NCBI RefSeq assembly: GCF_002291445.1
Contig: NZ_CP014137.1
Location: 3,782,001 to 3,846,000, forward strand
Direction of reading: 5' to 3'
DNA: 64,000 nucleotides
Source of the DNA: Brenneria goodwinii
GTDB taxonomy: Bacteria; Pseudomonadota; Gammaproteobacteria; Enterobacterales; Enterobacteriaceae
This document shows, in pieces, positions 33,646 to 43,793 of this stretch; the first letter of the stretch is position 1; every line of letters starts with the position of its first letter. A model generated the notes under the pieces. That model saw only the letters and a program-made list of their open reading frames with translations. It made no database searches and was not told the origin of the DNA. The translations under genes were made by a program, and so were the position numbers.

Positions 33646-36003
33646 TTAAGAAACGTTCTTGCCGTTTTTTTCAGCCTCCGCCACCCAATCCTTCAGCACC
33701 TGAACATCATGACGCCAGTCATGCTTAAGTTCATCAATCCATTCCTGAACGTTATCCCACCAGGCCGGCAGTGTTGCCGTCTGTATCTGTTGGGCAATCT
33801 GTTGCAGATGGCGCAGCCCGACCGATCCCGCCGCGCCTTTAATCTTATGCCCCTCTTCAGTAATCCCTTTCTGATCGCGCGCCGTCATATTGGAATCGAG
33901 TATCGCCAGATACCCCGGCATCATTTGCTCAAACATATCCAAGCCCTGGTAAATCAATTTTGGCCCCACCAGCTCCAGATACTGTTCCAGCATCGCAACA
34001 TCCAACAGGTCTTCGTTAATCGTTGCGCTCCCTTTTTCGACGGCGGGTTCCTCTGTACGGGGAACTTGGTAATCCCAATATTGTTTAATCACCGTCGTTA
34101 ACGCAGGGACCGACAACGGTTTACTGAGCACGTCGTCCATACCGGCGTTCAGATACTCTTTTTTGTCTTTCAATACGTTGGCCGTTAACGCGACCAGCGG
34201 CGGCAATCGGCGATTGACGTAGCGCTTGCGGATCTCACGAGCGACATCCAGCCCCGTCATATCCGGCAGTTGAATGTCCAGCAACGCCAAATCAAACTCA
34301 TCGGGATCGAACATATCCAGCGCTTCCTGACCGGTCATCGCCACTTCCACGCTGCTGCCCAATTTTTCCAGCACCGAGCGCGCCACCACCACATTCAGCT
34401 CAATATCTTCCACCAGCAGCACATGCAGCGCCGGCAACGGCATCTCATCGTCAAGCTCCGGACTGCTGAGCGAATCCTCAACGCTTGGCGCGGTAACCGT
34501 CACGGTAAAGCAAGACCCTTTGCCCTGAACGCTGGCGACATGAATATCTCCGCCCATGTTCTGCGCCAGACGTTTTGACACCGACAGGCCGATTCCCGTA
34601 CCTGTCGCCGGTTTCCCGCCGTGCTGGTCTTTTACCTGATAGTACATGGCAAAGATTTTTTCCAATTCATCCGCCGGGATGCCCATGCCCGAATCCTCGA
34701 CCTCAAAGCGCAGACAATCGCCCTTTTCATGCCATACGCGCACCACGATTTCCCCTTTCGGCGTGAACTTCACGGCGTTGCTGAGCAGATTCCACAATAT
34801 CTGCCGTAGGCGGGTGCCATCGGTGATAATCTTCTGCGGCAGCGGTTGGTGCGGTTCCATAATCAACTTCAGTCCTTTCGGCTGAGCCAGCAGCCCGCCC
34901 AGGTTCTCCAGATCGACCAGAAATTCGGTGAAGTCTATCGGCTGGTTGTCCAACTGCACCTTGCGGCGCTCCTGCTTGTCCATTTCAATCACGTCGTTAA
35001 AGATGTTGCCCAGCGTAATCGCGCTGACATGAATGGTTTTCAGATACTTTTGCTGCTCGGCATCGAGTTGCGTATCCAGCAGGATGCGGCTTAATCCGAC
35101 AATGCCGTTAAGCGGCGTACGCAGCTCGTGGCTGATCGTTGAAATGAAAGTGGTCTTCTCCCTGCTGGCGTTCTCTAACGCGTCCTGGTAACGCTTACGC
35201 TCCGTTATATCGCGCCCAAAGCCCATCAGCCCGTGACGTTTGCCCATGCGATCGTAAAAAGGAACCTTTCGCAGCTCAAAACAGGCTTTGCGCCCATCGG
35301 GATAGACCAGCCATTGCTCATACGTCAGCGAAACATTGTGGCGGAATACTTTCTCGTCCGTTTCCATCACTTTTTCAGCGATATCCGGGGGATAAACATC
35401 CTGCGGCGTCAGGCCGATCAGCTGCTTCTGGCTTTTGCCCACCAGCAGTTCCATCGCACGGTTGCAGCCAGAGAACTCTTTTTCTTCATTGCGGTAATAG
35501 ACCAAATCGGGCGAGGCATCGAGAAAGGATCGCAACAATGCGGACTGTTGTTCCAATTCAATCTGCGCCTGCTCGCGGCGGGACATCTCTTCCTTCAGTT
35601 TGCTCACCACCCGCAGGCGCGCTTCTTCCGATTTGATGCGATCGGCGATTTCCTGATTAAGCTGAGCGATGTTTTCCTGAAGCTGTTCATTCAACTCAAG
35701 ATCGCGGTGACGCATCTCTTCGAGCTTCGCCACCAGCTTTGACAAACGCTGACGCGACTCTTCAAGCTGTTCCACCACCACGGAAAGAAAATAAACCGCC
35801 CACGGGGTAATCAGTAACCCAAAAAAGACGGAACGAACAACGTCGATATTTTCCACTTTCCCGCTGAGCAGCAGGGTGACGGCCATCTGCACCACCATCG
35901 CCAGCAGCACCAACACCGAGGCCAGCAGCAGTGAAAAACGGACAAGACCCAGTTTTACCATTAAATCAACGTAGTACTGAGCTAACAGGCGGATTTGCTT
36001 CAT
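33646..36003 (-). CDS. arcB: aerobic respiration control sensor kinase ArcB
   Basis: Tripartite membrane sensor kinase that phosphorylates ArcA under low oxygen, sensing quinone redox state. The ATG at 36003 (AAGGAAA upstream) gives 785 residues. In order: two membrane segments (about residues 24-77), a coiled coil, a PAS domain, HisKA with the phospho-histidine in TISHELRTPLNG (about 292), a HATPase, a receiver with the aspartate in LALLDIQLPDMTG, and a C-terminal HPt with the histidine in GHKIKGAAGSVGL. A longer N-terminal extension from 36063 is unlikely. Confidence 0.97.
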   Translation of the reverse strand: MKQIRLLAQYYVDLMVKLGLVRFSLLLASVLVLLAMVVQMAVTLLLSGKVENIDVVRSVFFGLLITPWAVYFLSVVVEQLEESRQRLSKLVAKLEEMRHRDLELNEQLQENIAQLNQEIADRIKSEEARLRVVSKLKEEMSRREQAQIELEQQSALLRSFLDASPDLVYYRNEEKEFSGCNRAMELLVGKSQKQLIGLTPQDVYPPDIAEKVMETDEKVFRHNVSLTYEQWLVYPDGRKACFELRKVPFYDRMGKRHGLMGFGRDITERKRYQDALENASREKTTFISTISHELRTPLNGIVGLSRILLDTQLDAEQQKYLKTIHVSAITLGNIFNDVIEMDKQERRKVQLDNQPIDFTEFLVDLENLGGLLAQPKGLKLIMEPHQPLPQKIITDGTRLRQILWNLLSNAVKFTPKGEIVVRVWHEKGDCLRFEVEDSGMGIPADELEKIFAMYYQVKDQHGGKPATGTGIGLSVSKRLAQNMGGDIHVASVQGKGSCFTVTVTAPSVEDSLSSPELDDEMPLPALHVLLVEDIELNVVVARSVLEKLGSSVEVAMTGQEALDMFDPDEFDLALLDIQLPDMTGLDVAREIRKRYVNRRLPPLVALTANVLKDKKEYLNAGMDDVLSKPLSVPALTTVIKQYWDYQVPRTEEPAVEKGSATINEDLLDVAMLEQYLELVGPKLIYQGLDMFEQMMPGYLAILDSNMTARDQKGITEEGHKIKGAAGSVGLRHLQQIAQQIQTATLPAWWDNVQEWIDELKHDWRHDVQVLKDWVAEAEKNGKNVS

Positions 36004-36131
36004 AGTGGTTTCCTTAAGCGCGAACCACCGAATCATACCGTAAAATGGCGGCGCATACGGCACCGGCGCAACATATAGTTTGCCGGCGGTATTATAAATC
36101 CGCGTTAATGGCGAACGCCCCGCGGCGCTAA

Positions 36132-37061
36132 CTAAATAGGCTGGTACAGATAAGGCGTGCCCAACGCCGAACCCTGAACGCCATGCTGCTGCAGATAGCG
36201 ATCCAGTTCGACCATGCCGGTCCAGCGATTCTCACACCAGAGTGGAGCGAGCAACGTCGGGCGGCGGGCGCTGGCGGAAATGCGATGATAGATAATTTCC
36301 GGCGGCGTGCGGCGGATCATCTCGCCGGCGGTCGAGACATATTCCTCCAGCGACAGAGCGGGTAACCGGCCCGCGCGCCAGGCTTTGGCCATAATGCTGC
36401 CTTCGACGATGTGCAACGGATGGAGTTTGATGCCTTCCACGCCGGTTGCAACCACCCGATCGAGCGTGGAGAAACAGCGCTGCGCATCTTCGCCCGGCAG
36501 ACCGACGATGAGATGACAGCAAACTTTCAAACCCCGTTCGCGGGCGCGCCGAACCGTCCGTTGGTAACATCCGAAGTCATGGCCGCGGTTAATCCGGTGC
36601 AGCGTTTTATCGCAGGCGCTCTGCAGACCGAGCTCCAGCCACACTTCATAGCCCTTATCGTGATAACCAGACAGTAAATCCAACACGCTATCCGGCACGC
36701 AGTCAGGCCGGGTGCCGACGCACAGCCCCACCATATCCGCCTGGGCCAGCGCCGCCTGATACATGCTTTGCAAGACATTAACTTCGGCATAGGTGCTGGT
36801 ATAAGCCTGAAAATAGGCCAGATAGCGGCTGGCCCGGTTTATTTTCCCGGCCTGCGCGCTTAGCTGCTGGGCGATGCTGCGCTGCTGCATCTGTTCGTCG
36901 GCAAACGAAGCGACATTACAGAACGTACAGCCTCCCCGCCCCAGCGTACCGTCCCGATTCGGGCAGCTAAAACCGCCATGCAGCGTGAGCTTGTGTATCT
37001 TCTCCCCGTAACGGCGTTGAAGATTTCCACCAAACATATTGATTAATTTTTGTAATTGCAT
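36132..37061 (-). CDS. yhcC: radical SAM protein YhcC
   Basis: A radical-SAM-superfamily protein of 309 residues (TIGR01212 family), equal to E. coli. The cluster-binding cysteines are in the N-terminal motif SCPNRDGTLGRGGCTFC (C-X11-C-X2-C). The SAM/substrate segment VGLCVGTRPDCVPDSVLDLL and WLELGLQSACDKTLHRINRGHDF follow. Its role is undefined; a modification of RNA or metabolites is presumed. It precedes gltB by 650 bases in the opposite direction. Confidence 0.94.
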   Translation of the reverse strand: MQLQKLINMFGGNLQRRYGEKIHKLTLHGGFSCPNRDGTLGRGGCTFCNVASFADEQMQQRSIAQQLSAQAGKINRASRYLAYFQAYTSTYAEVNVLQSMYQAALAQADMVGLCVGTRPDCVPDSVLDLLSGYHDKGYEVWLELGLQSACDKTLHRINRGHDFGCYQRTVRRARERGLKVCCHLIVGLPGEDAQRCFSTLDRVVATGVEGIKLHPLHIVEGSIMAKAWRAGRLPALSLEEYVSTAGEMIRRTPPEIIYHRISASARRPTLLAPLWCENRWTGMVELDRYLQQHGVQGSALGTPYLYQPI

Positions 37062-37715
37062 ATTCTGATCAACCCTCTTGAGGAAGAGCAGCCTACTCCG
37101 TCAGCCTTTTGGCCGCGATGACGCCGATCAATCCCCCTCCCTTGATCAAAATGAATTATTATTCGCTTTTAGTGCAAATAAACTCATATTGAGGGTGATT
37201 AATTTTTCTTATCCGCTCTGCCGAACTTATTAGAAGATGACGGAAAAATGAAAAACAGTGTCATAAGTTAAAAAATTCAACAAAAGCAGTATAAGATTCC
37301 AAGAAGCAAAAATATGGCAGCATGTAGAAGAGACATTATGATATATGCATAGTGATACAGCTCACAGTTCAATCAAACCCAATAATCCCTCATTGGCATA
37401 TTTTTACTAAAAAAATCATTAAGTTTCATAGGTATAACTAAATATTATTCCTTAATAACCTATATTGCATGGGTATTTGACCTGAACAGGCTTTCTCGCT
37501 AATTTGGGAATCCGCTGGAAGCTTTCCCGACAAGTTTTCGACTTGTCATATTTATGCAGTAAATGAAGACTCCCTCTAAAACAAGTCATTCATCACTTGT
37601 GAGACCGTCACGAGAGGCCAAAGAAGAGAGCGGCAGGTATACGCAGCTCAACGCCAAGGCGCCTTTCTCGCAGTAGGTTATGAGAGTCACACAGAGCCCG
37701 GGGAGGTTCACTATT
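37062..37715. other. gltB upstream region, 654 bases, AT-rich
   Basis: The left two thirds (37130-37480) are strikingly AT-rich compared with flanking DNA. An inverted repeat gacaagt/acttgtc (37529-37547, loop tttcg) lies in the right third, and a long leader follows. E. coli gltB has a large upstream control region that Lrp and other factors bind, so this is a likely regulatory block. I see no gene. Confidence 0.5.
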
Positions 37716-40700
37716 ATGTTGTACGATTCATCTCAAGAGAGAGACAACTGTGGTTTTGGATTAATCGCCCATATAGAAGGTGAACCGAGCCACAAGGTAG
37801 TGCGTACCGCGATTCACGCACTTGCCCGCATGCAGCACCGTGGCGCGATCCTTGCTGACGGCAAGACCGGCGACGGCTGTGGCTTATTACTTCAAAAACC
37901 CGATCGCTTCTTCCGTCTGGTGGCGGAGGAGCGCGGCTGGCGGTTAGCCAAAAACTACTCCGTCGGCATGATGTTCCTCAATCAGGACGAAGAGCTGGCC
38001 CGGGCCGCTCGCCGCATTGTCGAAGAAGAGCTGCAAAACGAAACGCTCTCCGTGCTTGGCTGGCGTGAAGTGCCGACCAATCCTGACGTATTGGGTGAAA
38101 TCGCGCTGTCCTCTCTGCCGCGTATTGAGCAAATTTTCGTCAACGCCCCGGCCGGCTGGCTGCAAAGCGATATGGAACGCCGTTTGTTTATGGCGCGCCG
38201 GCGTATCGAAAAACGGATTGAAGACAAAGAATTCTACGTTTGTAGCTTCTCCAATCTGGTTACCATCTATAAAGGTTTGTGCATGCCGGCGGACCTGCCG
38301 CGCTTCTATCTCGATCTGGCCGACCTGCGTCTGGAGTCAGCGATCTGTCTGTTCCACCAGCGCTTCTCGACCAACACCGTACCACGCTGGCCGCTGGCGC
38401 AACCGTTCCGCTATCTGGCGCACAACGGCGAAATCAACACCATTGCCGGTAACCGACAATGGGCGCGCGCCCGTGCTTATAAATTCAAGACGCCGCTGAT
38501 CCCCGATCTGCAAGACGCCTCCCCGTTCGTCAACGAAACCGGCTCCGACTCCAGCTCACTGGACAACATGCTGGAACTGTTCCTCAGCGGCGGTATGGAT
38601 ATTATCCGCGCCATGCGTCTGCTGGTGCCGCCGGCCTGGCAGAATAACCCGGATATGGATCCGGAGCTGCGCGCCTTCTTTGACTTTAACTCCATGCACA
38701 TGGAGCCATGGGACGGCCCGGCGGGCATCGTGATGTCCGACGGACGCTACGCCGCCTGTAACCTGGATCGTAACGGCCTGCGCCCGGCGCGCTACGTCAT
38801 CACCAAAGATAAGCTGATTACCTGCGCCTCCGAAGTGGGGATCTGGGATTACCAGCCGGATGAAGTGGTCGAAAAAGGCCGCGTCGGACCGGGCGAGCTG
38901 ATGGTTATCGATACCCGTCACGGACGCATTCTGCACTCCGCCGAAACCGATGACGACCTCAAAAGCCGCCACCCGTATAAAGAGTGGATGGAGAAGAACG
39001 TTCAGCGTCTGGTGCCGTTTGAAGAGCTGCCGGACGATCAGGTCGGCAACCGCGAATTCGACGATGCCCTGCTGGAAACCTATCAGAAACAGTTTGGCTA
39101 CAGCGCCGAAGAGCTGGATCAGATCCTGCGCGTGCTGGGGGAAAACGGACAGGAAGCCACCGGCTCAATGGGGGACGATACGCCATTCGCCGTGCTTTCC
39201 AGCCGCCCGCGCATTATTTATGACTACTTCCGCCAGCAGTTTGCCCAGGTGACCAACCCGCCCATCGATCCACTACGTGAAGCGCACGTGATGTCGTTGG
39301 CGACCTGCATCGGGCGTGAAATGAACGTCTTCTGCGAAGCGGAAGGACAGGCCCACCGGCTGAGCTTTAAATCGCCGATCCTGCTCTACTCCGATTTCAA
39401 ACAGTTGCTCTCGCAGGATCGTCAACACTACCGCGCTGATGTGCTGGATCTGACGTTCGAACCAGAAAAGCAAACGCTGCAACAGACTATAGAAAAACTG
39501 TGCGACGCCGCCGAACACAAAGTACGCGACGGCGCGGTTCTGCTGGTGCTCTCCGACCGCGGGATTGCCGAAAAACGGCTGCCGGTGCCGGCGCCGATGG
39601 CGGTTGGCGCCATCCAACGCCGCCTGGTTGAAAAAAGCCTGCGCTGCGACGCCAACCTGATTGTCGAAACCGCCAGCGCGCGCGATCCGCACCATTTCGC
39701 CGTACTGCTCGGCTTCGGCGCCACGGCGATTTATCCTTACCTCGCTTACGAAACGCTGGCGCGGATGGTGGATAACCGCACCATTGAAAAACCCTATCGG
39801 GCAGTGATGCTGAACTACCGCAACGGCATCAACAAGGGGCTGTACAAGATCATGTCCAAAATGGGCATCTCCACCGTCGCCTCCTATCGTTGTTCCCAGC
39901 TGTTCGAAGCCGTCGGCCTGCATCGGGACGTTTCGACCCAGTGCTTCCAGGGCGTAGTCAGCCGTATCGGCGGAGCCAACTTCAGCGACTTCGAACAGGA
40001 TTTGCAAAACCTCGCCAAGCGCGCCTGGCTGAAACGCAAAACCCTGGACCAGGGCGGACTGCTGAAATTCATTCACGGCGGCGAATATCACGCCTACAAC
40101 CCCGACGTGGTCACCTCGTTGCAGAAGGCGGTTAAAAGCGGCGAATACAGCGATTACGAGCAATACTCCAAGCTGGTTAACCAACGCCCGACGGCGACCC
40201 TGCGCGACCTGCTGGCGTTGAAACCGCAGGAAGGCGCCGCGATCTCTATCGATGAAGTCGAACCCGCGACGGAAATGTTCAAACGTTTCGATACCGCCGC
40301 GATGTCAATCGGCGCCCTCAGCCCCGAAGCGCATGAGTCTCTGGCTGAAGCGATGAACAGTTTGGGCGGTTTCTCAAACTCCGGGGAAGGCGGTGAAGAT
40401 CCGGCGCGCTACCGCACCAATAAGGTTTCCCGTATCAAACAGGTGGCCTCCGGCCGCTTTGGCGTCACGCCCGCTTATTTGGTCAACGCCGACGTCATTC
40501 AGATTAAAGTGGCGCAGGGCGCCAAGCCCGGCGAAGGCGGCCAGTTGCCCGGCGATAAAGTCACGCCTTACATCGCCAGACTGCGTTACTCCGTGCCGGG
40601 CGTGACGTTGATTTCACCGCCGCCGCACCATGATATTTACTCAATCGAAGACTTGGCGCAGCTGATTTTCGATCTGAAACAGATCAACCCGAAAGCCATG

Positions 40701-42176
40701 ATCTCGGTAAAACTGGTTTCCGAACCGGGCGTCGGCACCATCGCCACCGGCGTGGCGAAAGCCTATGCCGATCTGATTACCATCGCCGGTTACGATGGCG
40801 GCACCGGCGCCAGCCCGCTCACCTCCGTGAAGTACGCCGGCTGTCCGTGGGAATTAGGTCTGGTGGAAACCCAGCAGGCGCTGGTCGCCAACGGTTTGCG
40901 CCATAAAATCCGCCTGCAGGTGGACGGCGGCCTGAAAACCGGACTGGACATCATCAAGGCGGCGATCCTGGGTGCGGAAAGCTTCGGTTTCGGTACCGGC
41001 CCGATGGTGGCGTTAGGCTGTAAATACCTGCGCATCTGCCACCTGAACAACTGTGCGACCGGTGTCGCCACGCAGGACGAAAAACTGCGTCGCGATCACT
41101 ACCACGGTTTGCCGGAGCGCGTGACCAACTACTTTAAATTCATCGCGCATGAAACCCGGATGCTAATGGCGGAGCTAGGCGTGAGCCGACTGGTGGATTT
41201 GATCGGCCGTACCGACCTGCTGGTCGAGCTGGAGGGTTTCACCGCCAAACAGAACAAGCTGGATCTCTCCCCGCTGCTGCATACCGCCCAACCTCAGCCG
41301 GGTAAAACGCTGTACTGCACCGAGAGCAACCCGTCATTCGATAAGGGGCTGCTGAACAAAGAACTGCTGGCGCAGGCGTTGCCGCATGTGGAAGCGAAAC
41401 AGAGTAAAGCGCTCTACTTTGATATCCGCAACACCGACCGTTCCGTGGGCGCGACCCTGTCTGGCGAAATTGCCGCGCAGTATGGCGACCAAGGACTGGC
41501 GAGCGATCCGATTAAAGTTTATCTCACCGGTACGGCCGGGCAGAGCTTTGGCGTCTGGAATGCGGGCGGCGTTGAGTTGGCGCTGACCGGCGATGCCAAT
41601 GACTATGTCGGCAAAGGCATGGCCGGCGGCAGTATCGCCGTGCGTCCTCCGGTGGGATCGGCATTCCGCAGCCATGAAGCCAGCATTATCGGCAACACCT
41701 GTCTGTATGGCGCGACGGGCGGCAAGCTTTTCGCCGCAGGGCGCGCCGGCGAACGTTTTGCCGTACGTAACTCCGGCGCCATCACCGTCGTGGAAGGTAT
41801 CGGCGATAACGGCTGTGAATATATGACAGGCGGTATCGTTTGTGTGCTGGGCCGTACCGGCGTTAACTTCGGCGCGGGTATGACCGGCGGTTTCGCCTAC
41901 GTCCTGGACGAAGACGGCGAATTCCGCAAACGTGTTAACCTGGAACTGGTGGAAGTGCTGGATGTAGAACAACTGGCGATTCATGAAGAACATTTGCGCG
42001 GGCTGATTACCGAGCATGTACAGCATACCGGTTCGCAACGCGCAGAAGAGATCCTCGCTAACTGGCCGGCATGGGCATCGAAATTCGCCCTGGTGAAACC
42101 GAAGTCAAGTGATGTGAAGGCGTTGTTGGGTCACCGTAGTCGTTCCGCAGCCGAGCTGCGGGTTTTGGCGCAGTAA
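37716..42176 (+). CDS. gltB: glutamate synthase (NADPH) large subunit GltB
   Basis: Large subunit of NADPH-glutamate synthase; with GltD it makes two glutamates from glutamine and 2-oxoglutarate, the main ammonia-assimilating step at low ammonium. It is 1486 residues. Cleavage of the first 11 residues exposes Cys12 (MLYDSSQERDNC), the glutamine amidotransferase nucleophile, with conserved class II motifs. Later the FMN/2-oxoglutarate domain contains GGTGASPL, and the Fe-S cluster site is KYLRICHLNNCATGVA. The start at 37716 with GGGAGG at good spacing is preferred over a 12-codon extension. Confidence 0.97.
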   Translation: MLYDSSQERDNCGFGLIAHIEGEPSHKVVRTAIHALARMQHRGAILADGKTGDGCGLLLQKPDRFFRLVAEERGWRLAKNYSVGMMFLNQDEELARAARRIVEEELQNETLSVLGWREVPTNPDVLGEIALSSLPRIEQIFVNAPAGWLQSDMERRLFMARRRIEKRIEDKEFYVCSFSNLVTIYKGLCMPADLPRFYLDLADLRLESAICLFHQRFSTNTVPRWPLAQPFRYLAHNGEINTIAGNRQWARARAYKFKTPLIPDLQDASPFVNETGSDSSSLDNMLELFLSGGMDIIRAMRLLVPPAWQNNPDMDPELRAFFDFNSMHMEPWDGPAGIVMSDGRYAACNLDRNGLRPARYVITKDKLITCASEVGIWDYQPDEVVEKGRVGPGELMVIDTRHGRILHSAETDDDLKSRHPYKEWMEKNVQRLVPFEELPDDQVGNREFDDALLETYQKQFGYSAEELDQILRVLGENGQEATGSMGDDTPFAVLSSRPRIIYDYFRQQFAQVTNPPIDPLREAHVMSLATCIGREMNVFCEAEGQAHRLSFKSPILLYSDFKQLLSQDRQHYRADVLDLTFEPEKQTLQQTIEKLCDAAEHKVRDGAVLLVLSDRGIAEKRLPVPAPMAVGAIQRRLVEKSLRCDANLIVETASARDPHHFAVLLGFGATAIYPYLAYETLARMVDNRTIEKPYRAVMLNYRNGINKGLYKIMSKMGISTVASYRCSQLFEAVGLHRDVSTQCFQGVVSRIGGANFSDFEQDLQNLAKRAWLKRKTLDQGGLLKFIHGGEYHAYNPDVVTSLQKAVKSGEYSDYEQYSKLVNQRPTATLRDLLALKPQEGAAISIDEVEPATEMFKRFDTAAMSIGALSPEAHESLAEAMNSLGGFSNSGEGGEDPARYRTNKVSRIKQVASGRFGVTPAYLVNADVIQIKVAQGAKPGEGGQLPGDKVTPYIARLRYSVPGVTLISPPPHHDIYSIEDLAQLIFDLKQINPKAMISVKLVSEPGVGTIATGVAKAYADLITIAGYDGGTGASPLTSVKYAGCPWELGLVETQQALVANGLRHKIRLQVDGGLKTGLDIIKAAILGAESFGFGTGPMVALGCKYLRICHLNNCATGVATQDEKLRRDHYHGLPERVTNYFKFIAHETRMLMAELGVSRLVDLIGRTDLLVELEGFTAKQNKLDLSPLLHTAQPQPGKTLYCTESNPSFDKGLLNKELLAQALPHVEAKQSKALYFDIRNTDRSVGATLSGEIAAQYGDQGLASDPIKVYLTGTAGQSFGVWNAGGVELALTGDANDYVGKGMAGGSIAVRPPVGSAFRSHEASIIGNTCLYGATGGKLFAAGRAGERFAVRNSGAITVVEGIGDNGCEYMTGGIVCVLGRTGVNFGAGMTGGFAYVLDEDGEFRKRVNLELVEVLDVEQLAIHEEHLRGLITEHVQHTGSQRAEEILANWPAWASKFALVKPKSSDVKALLGHRSRSAAELRVLAQ

Positions 42177-42185
42177 GAGGTCATC

Positions 42186-43604
42186 ATGAGTCAGAATGTT
42201 TATCAATTTATCGACCTACAGCGCGTTGATCCGCCGAAAAAACCGCTGAAAATTCGTAAAATTGAGTTTATTGAAATTTACGAGCCGTTCTCGGAAAGTC
42301 AGTCCAAAGCACAGGCAGACCGCTGCCTGTCATGCGGTAACCCTTATTGCGAGTGGAAATGTCCGGTCCATAACTATATTCCCAACTGGCTGAAGCTGGC
42401 CAACGAAGGCCGCATCATTGAAGCAGCGGAGCTATCGCATCAAACCAACAGCCTGCCGGAAGTCTGTGGCCGCGTTTGCCCGCAGGATCGCCTGTGTGAA
42501 GGCTCCTGTACGCTTAATGACGAATTCGGCGCGGTCACCATCGGCAACATTGAACGCTATATCAATGACAAAGCGTTGGAAATGGGCTGGAAGCCGGATG
42601 TGTCCAACGTACTGCCAACCGGCAAACGCGTGGCGATCGTCGGCGCCGGGCCGGCAGGGCTGGCCTGCGCCGACGTCCTGGCGCGTAACGGCGTACAGAC
42701 GGTGGTGTTCGATCGCCATCCTGAAATCGGCGGCCTGCTGACCTTCGGCATTCCGGCATTCAAGCTGGGAAAAGAAGTCATGGTCAAGCGCCGCGAGATT
42801 TTCAGCGGCATGGGCATTGAGTTCCGTCTGAATACCGAAGTGGGTAAAGACGTTCAGTTAAAAGAATTGCTGGCTGAATACGACTCCGTGTTCCTCGGCG
42901 TCGGCACGTATCAATCCATGCGTGGCGGGCTGGAAAACGAAGAGGCGTCGGGCGTTTATGACGCGCTGCCTTTCCTGATCGCCAACACCAAGCAGTTGAT
43001 GGGCTTTGCAGCATCGCAGGAAGAGCCGTATATCACCATGCAAGGCAAGCGTGTTGTGGTTCTGGGCGGCGGCGATACCGCGATGGACTGCGTGCGTACG
43101 TCGATTCGTCAGGGCGCGACGCACGTTACCTGCGCCTATCGTCGTGATGAAGCGAACATGCCGGGTTCTAAACGCGAAGTGAAAAACGCGCGTGAGGAAG
43201 GGGTCGAGTTTAAATTCAACCTGCAGCCGCTGAGCATTGAGATCAACGGTTCAGGTGAGGTTTGCGGCGTCAGAATGGCGCGCACCGCGCTGGGCGCCCC
43301 CGATATCAATGGCCGCCGGCGCCCTGAAATCGTTGAAGGCTCAGAGCACGTACTGGAAGCGGACGCCATCGTTATGGCATTCGGCTTCCGTCCGCACAGA
43401 ATGGAATGGCTGGCGGAATACGGTGTGGAATTGGATAAACAAGGCCGCATTATTGCACCGGAAGGCAACGAAAATGCCTTCCAAACCAGTAACCCTAAAA
43501 TCTTTGCCGGCGGCGATGCCGTGCGCGGCTCCGATTTAGTGGTTACCGCGATTGCCGAAGGGCGCAAGGCCGCCGACGGCATCATGAACTACCTGGAAGT
43601 CTAA
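42186..43604 (+). CDS. gltD: glutamate synthase small subunit GltD
   Basis: Small subunit of glutamate synthase, which carries electrons from NADPH via FAD and Fe-S clusters to GltB. It is 472 residues, as in E. coli. The N-terminal cysteines (RCLSCGNPYCEWKCP and CGRVCPQDRLCEGSC) bind the 4Fe-4S clusters; Rossmann motifs GAGPAGLACADVLARNG (FAD) and GGGDTAMDC (NADPH) follow. It starts nine bases after gltB, so the two are co-transcribed and assembled as a complex. Confidence 0.98.
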   Translation: MSQNVYQFIDLQRVDPPKKPLKIRKIEFIEIYEPFSESQSKAQADRCLSCGNPYCEWKCPVHNYIPNWLKLANEGRIIEAAELSHQTNSLPEVCGRVCPQDRLCEGSCTLNDEFGAVTIGNIERYINDKALEMGWKPDVSNVLPTGKRVAIVGAGPAGLACADVLARNGVQTVVFDRHPEIGGLLTFGIPAFKLGKEVMVKRREIFSGMGIEFRLNTEVGKDVQLKELLAEYDSVFLGVGTYQSMRGGLENEEASGVYDALPFLIANTKQLMGFAASQEEPYITMQGKRVVVLGGGDTAMDCVRTSIRQGATHVTCAYRRDEANMPGSKREVKNAREEGVEFKFNLQPLSIEINGSGEVCGVRMARTALGAPDINGRRRPEIVEGSEHVLEADAIVMAFGFRPHRMEWLAEYGVELDKQGRIIAPEGNENAFQTSNPKIFAGGDAVRGSDLVVTAIAEGRKAADGIMNYLEV

Positions 43605-43615
43605 TCCCGCCCATC

Positions 43616-43640
43616 CTCCCCTTCGCCGGGGAGGAATCTT
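43616..43640 (+). terminator. gltBD terminator
   Basis: A seven-pair stem, cctcccc (43616-43622) with ggggagg (43629-43635), follows gltD by 12 bases. A modest T-rich segment (aatcttt) follows. Confidence 0.6.
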
Positions 43641-43793
43641 TGCCATCGCGATATCGCGTAGAATCAGCGAGCGCTTTGAGCGTCGGTGTGGCAGCCATAT
43701 TCACAGCGGTGTTATCCCGTATAGGATCCTGACGGCTACGCGAATTTAAATTTAAACAGAATGGGGCTTTCCCAGATATTCTCATGGAAGGGA

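Noticed and set aside
39273..40184. 303-residue frame opposite gltB
   Set aside because: Antisense shadow of the conserved gltB reading frame.
43582..43785. 67-residue minus-strand frame after gltD
   Set aside because: Overlaps the gltBD terminator region and has no family features.
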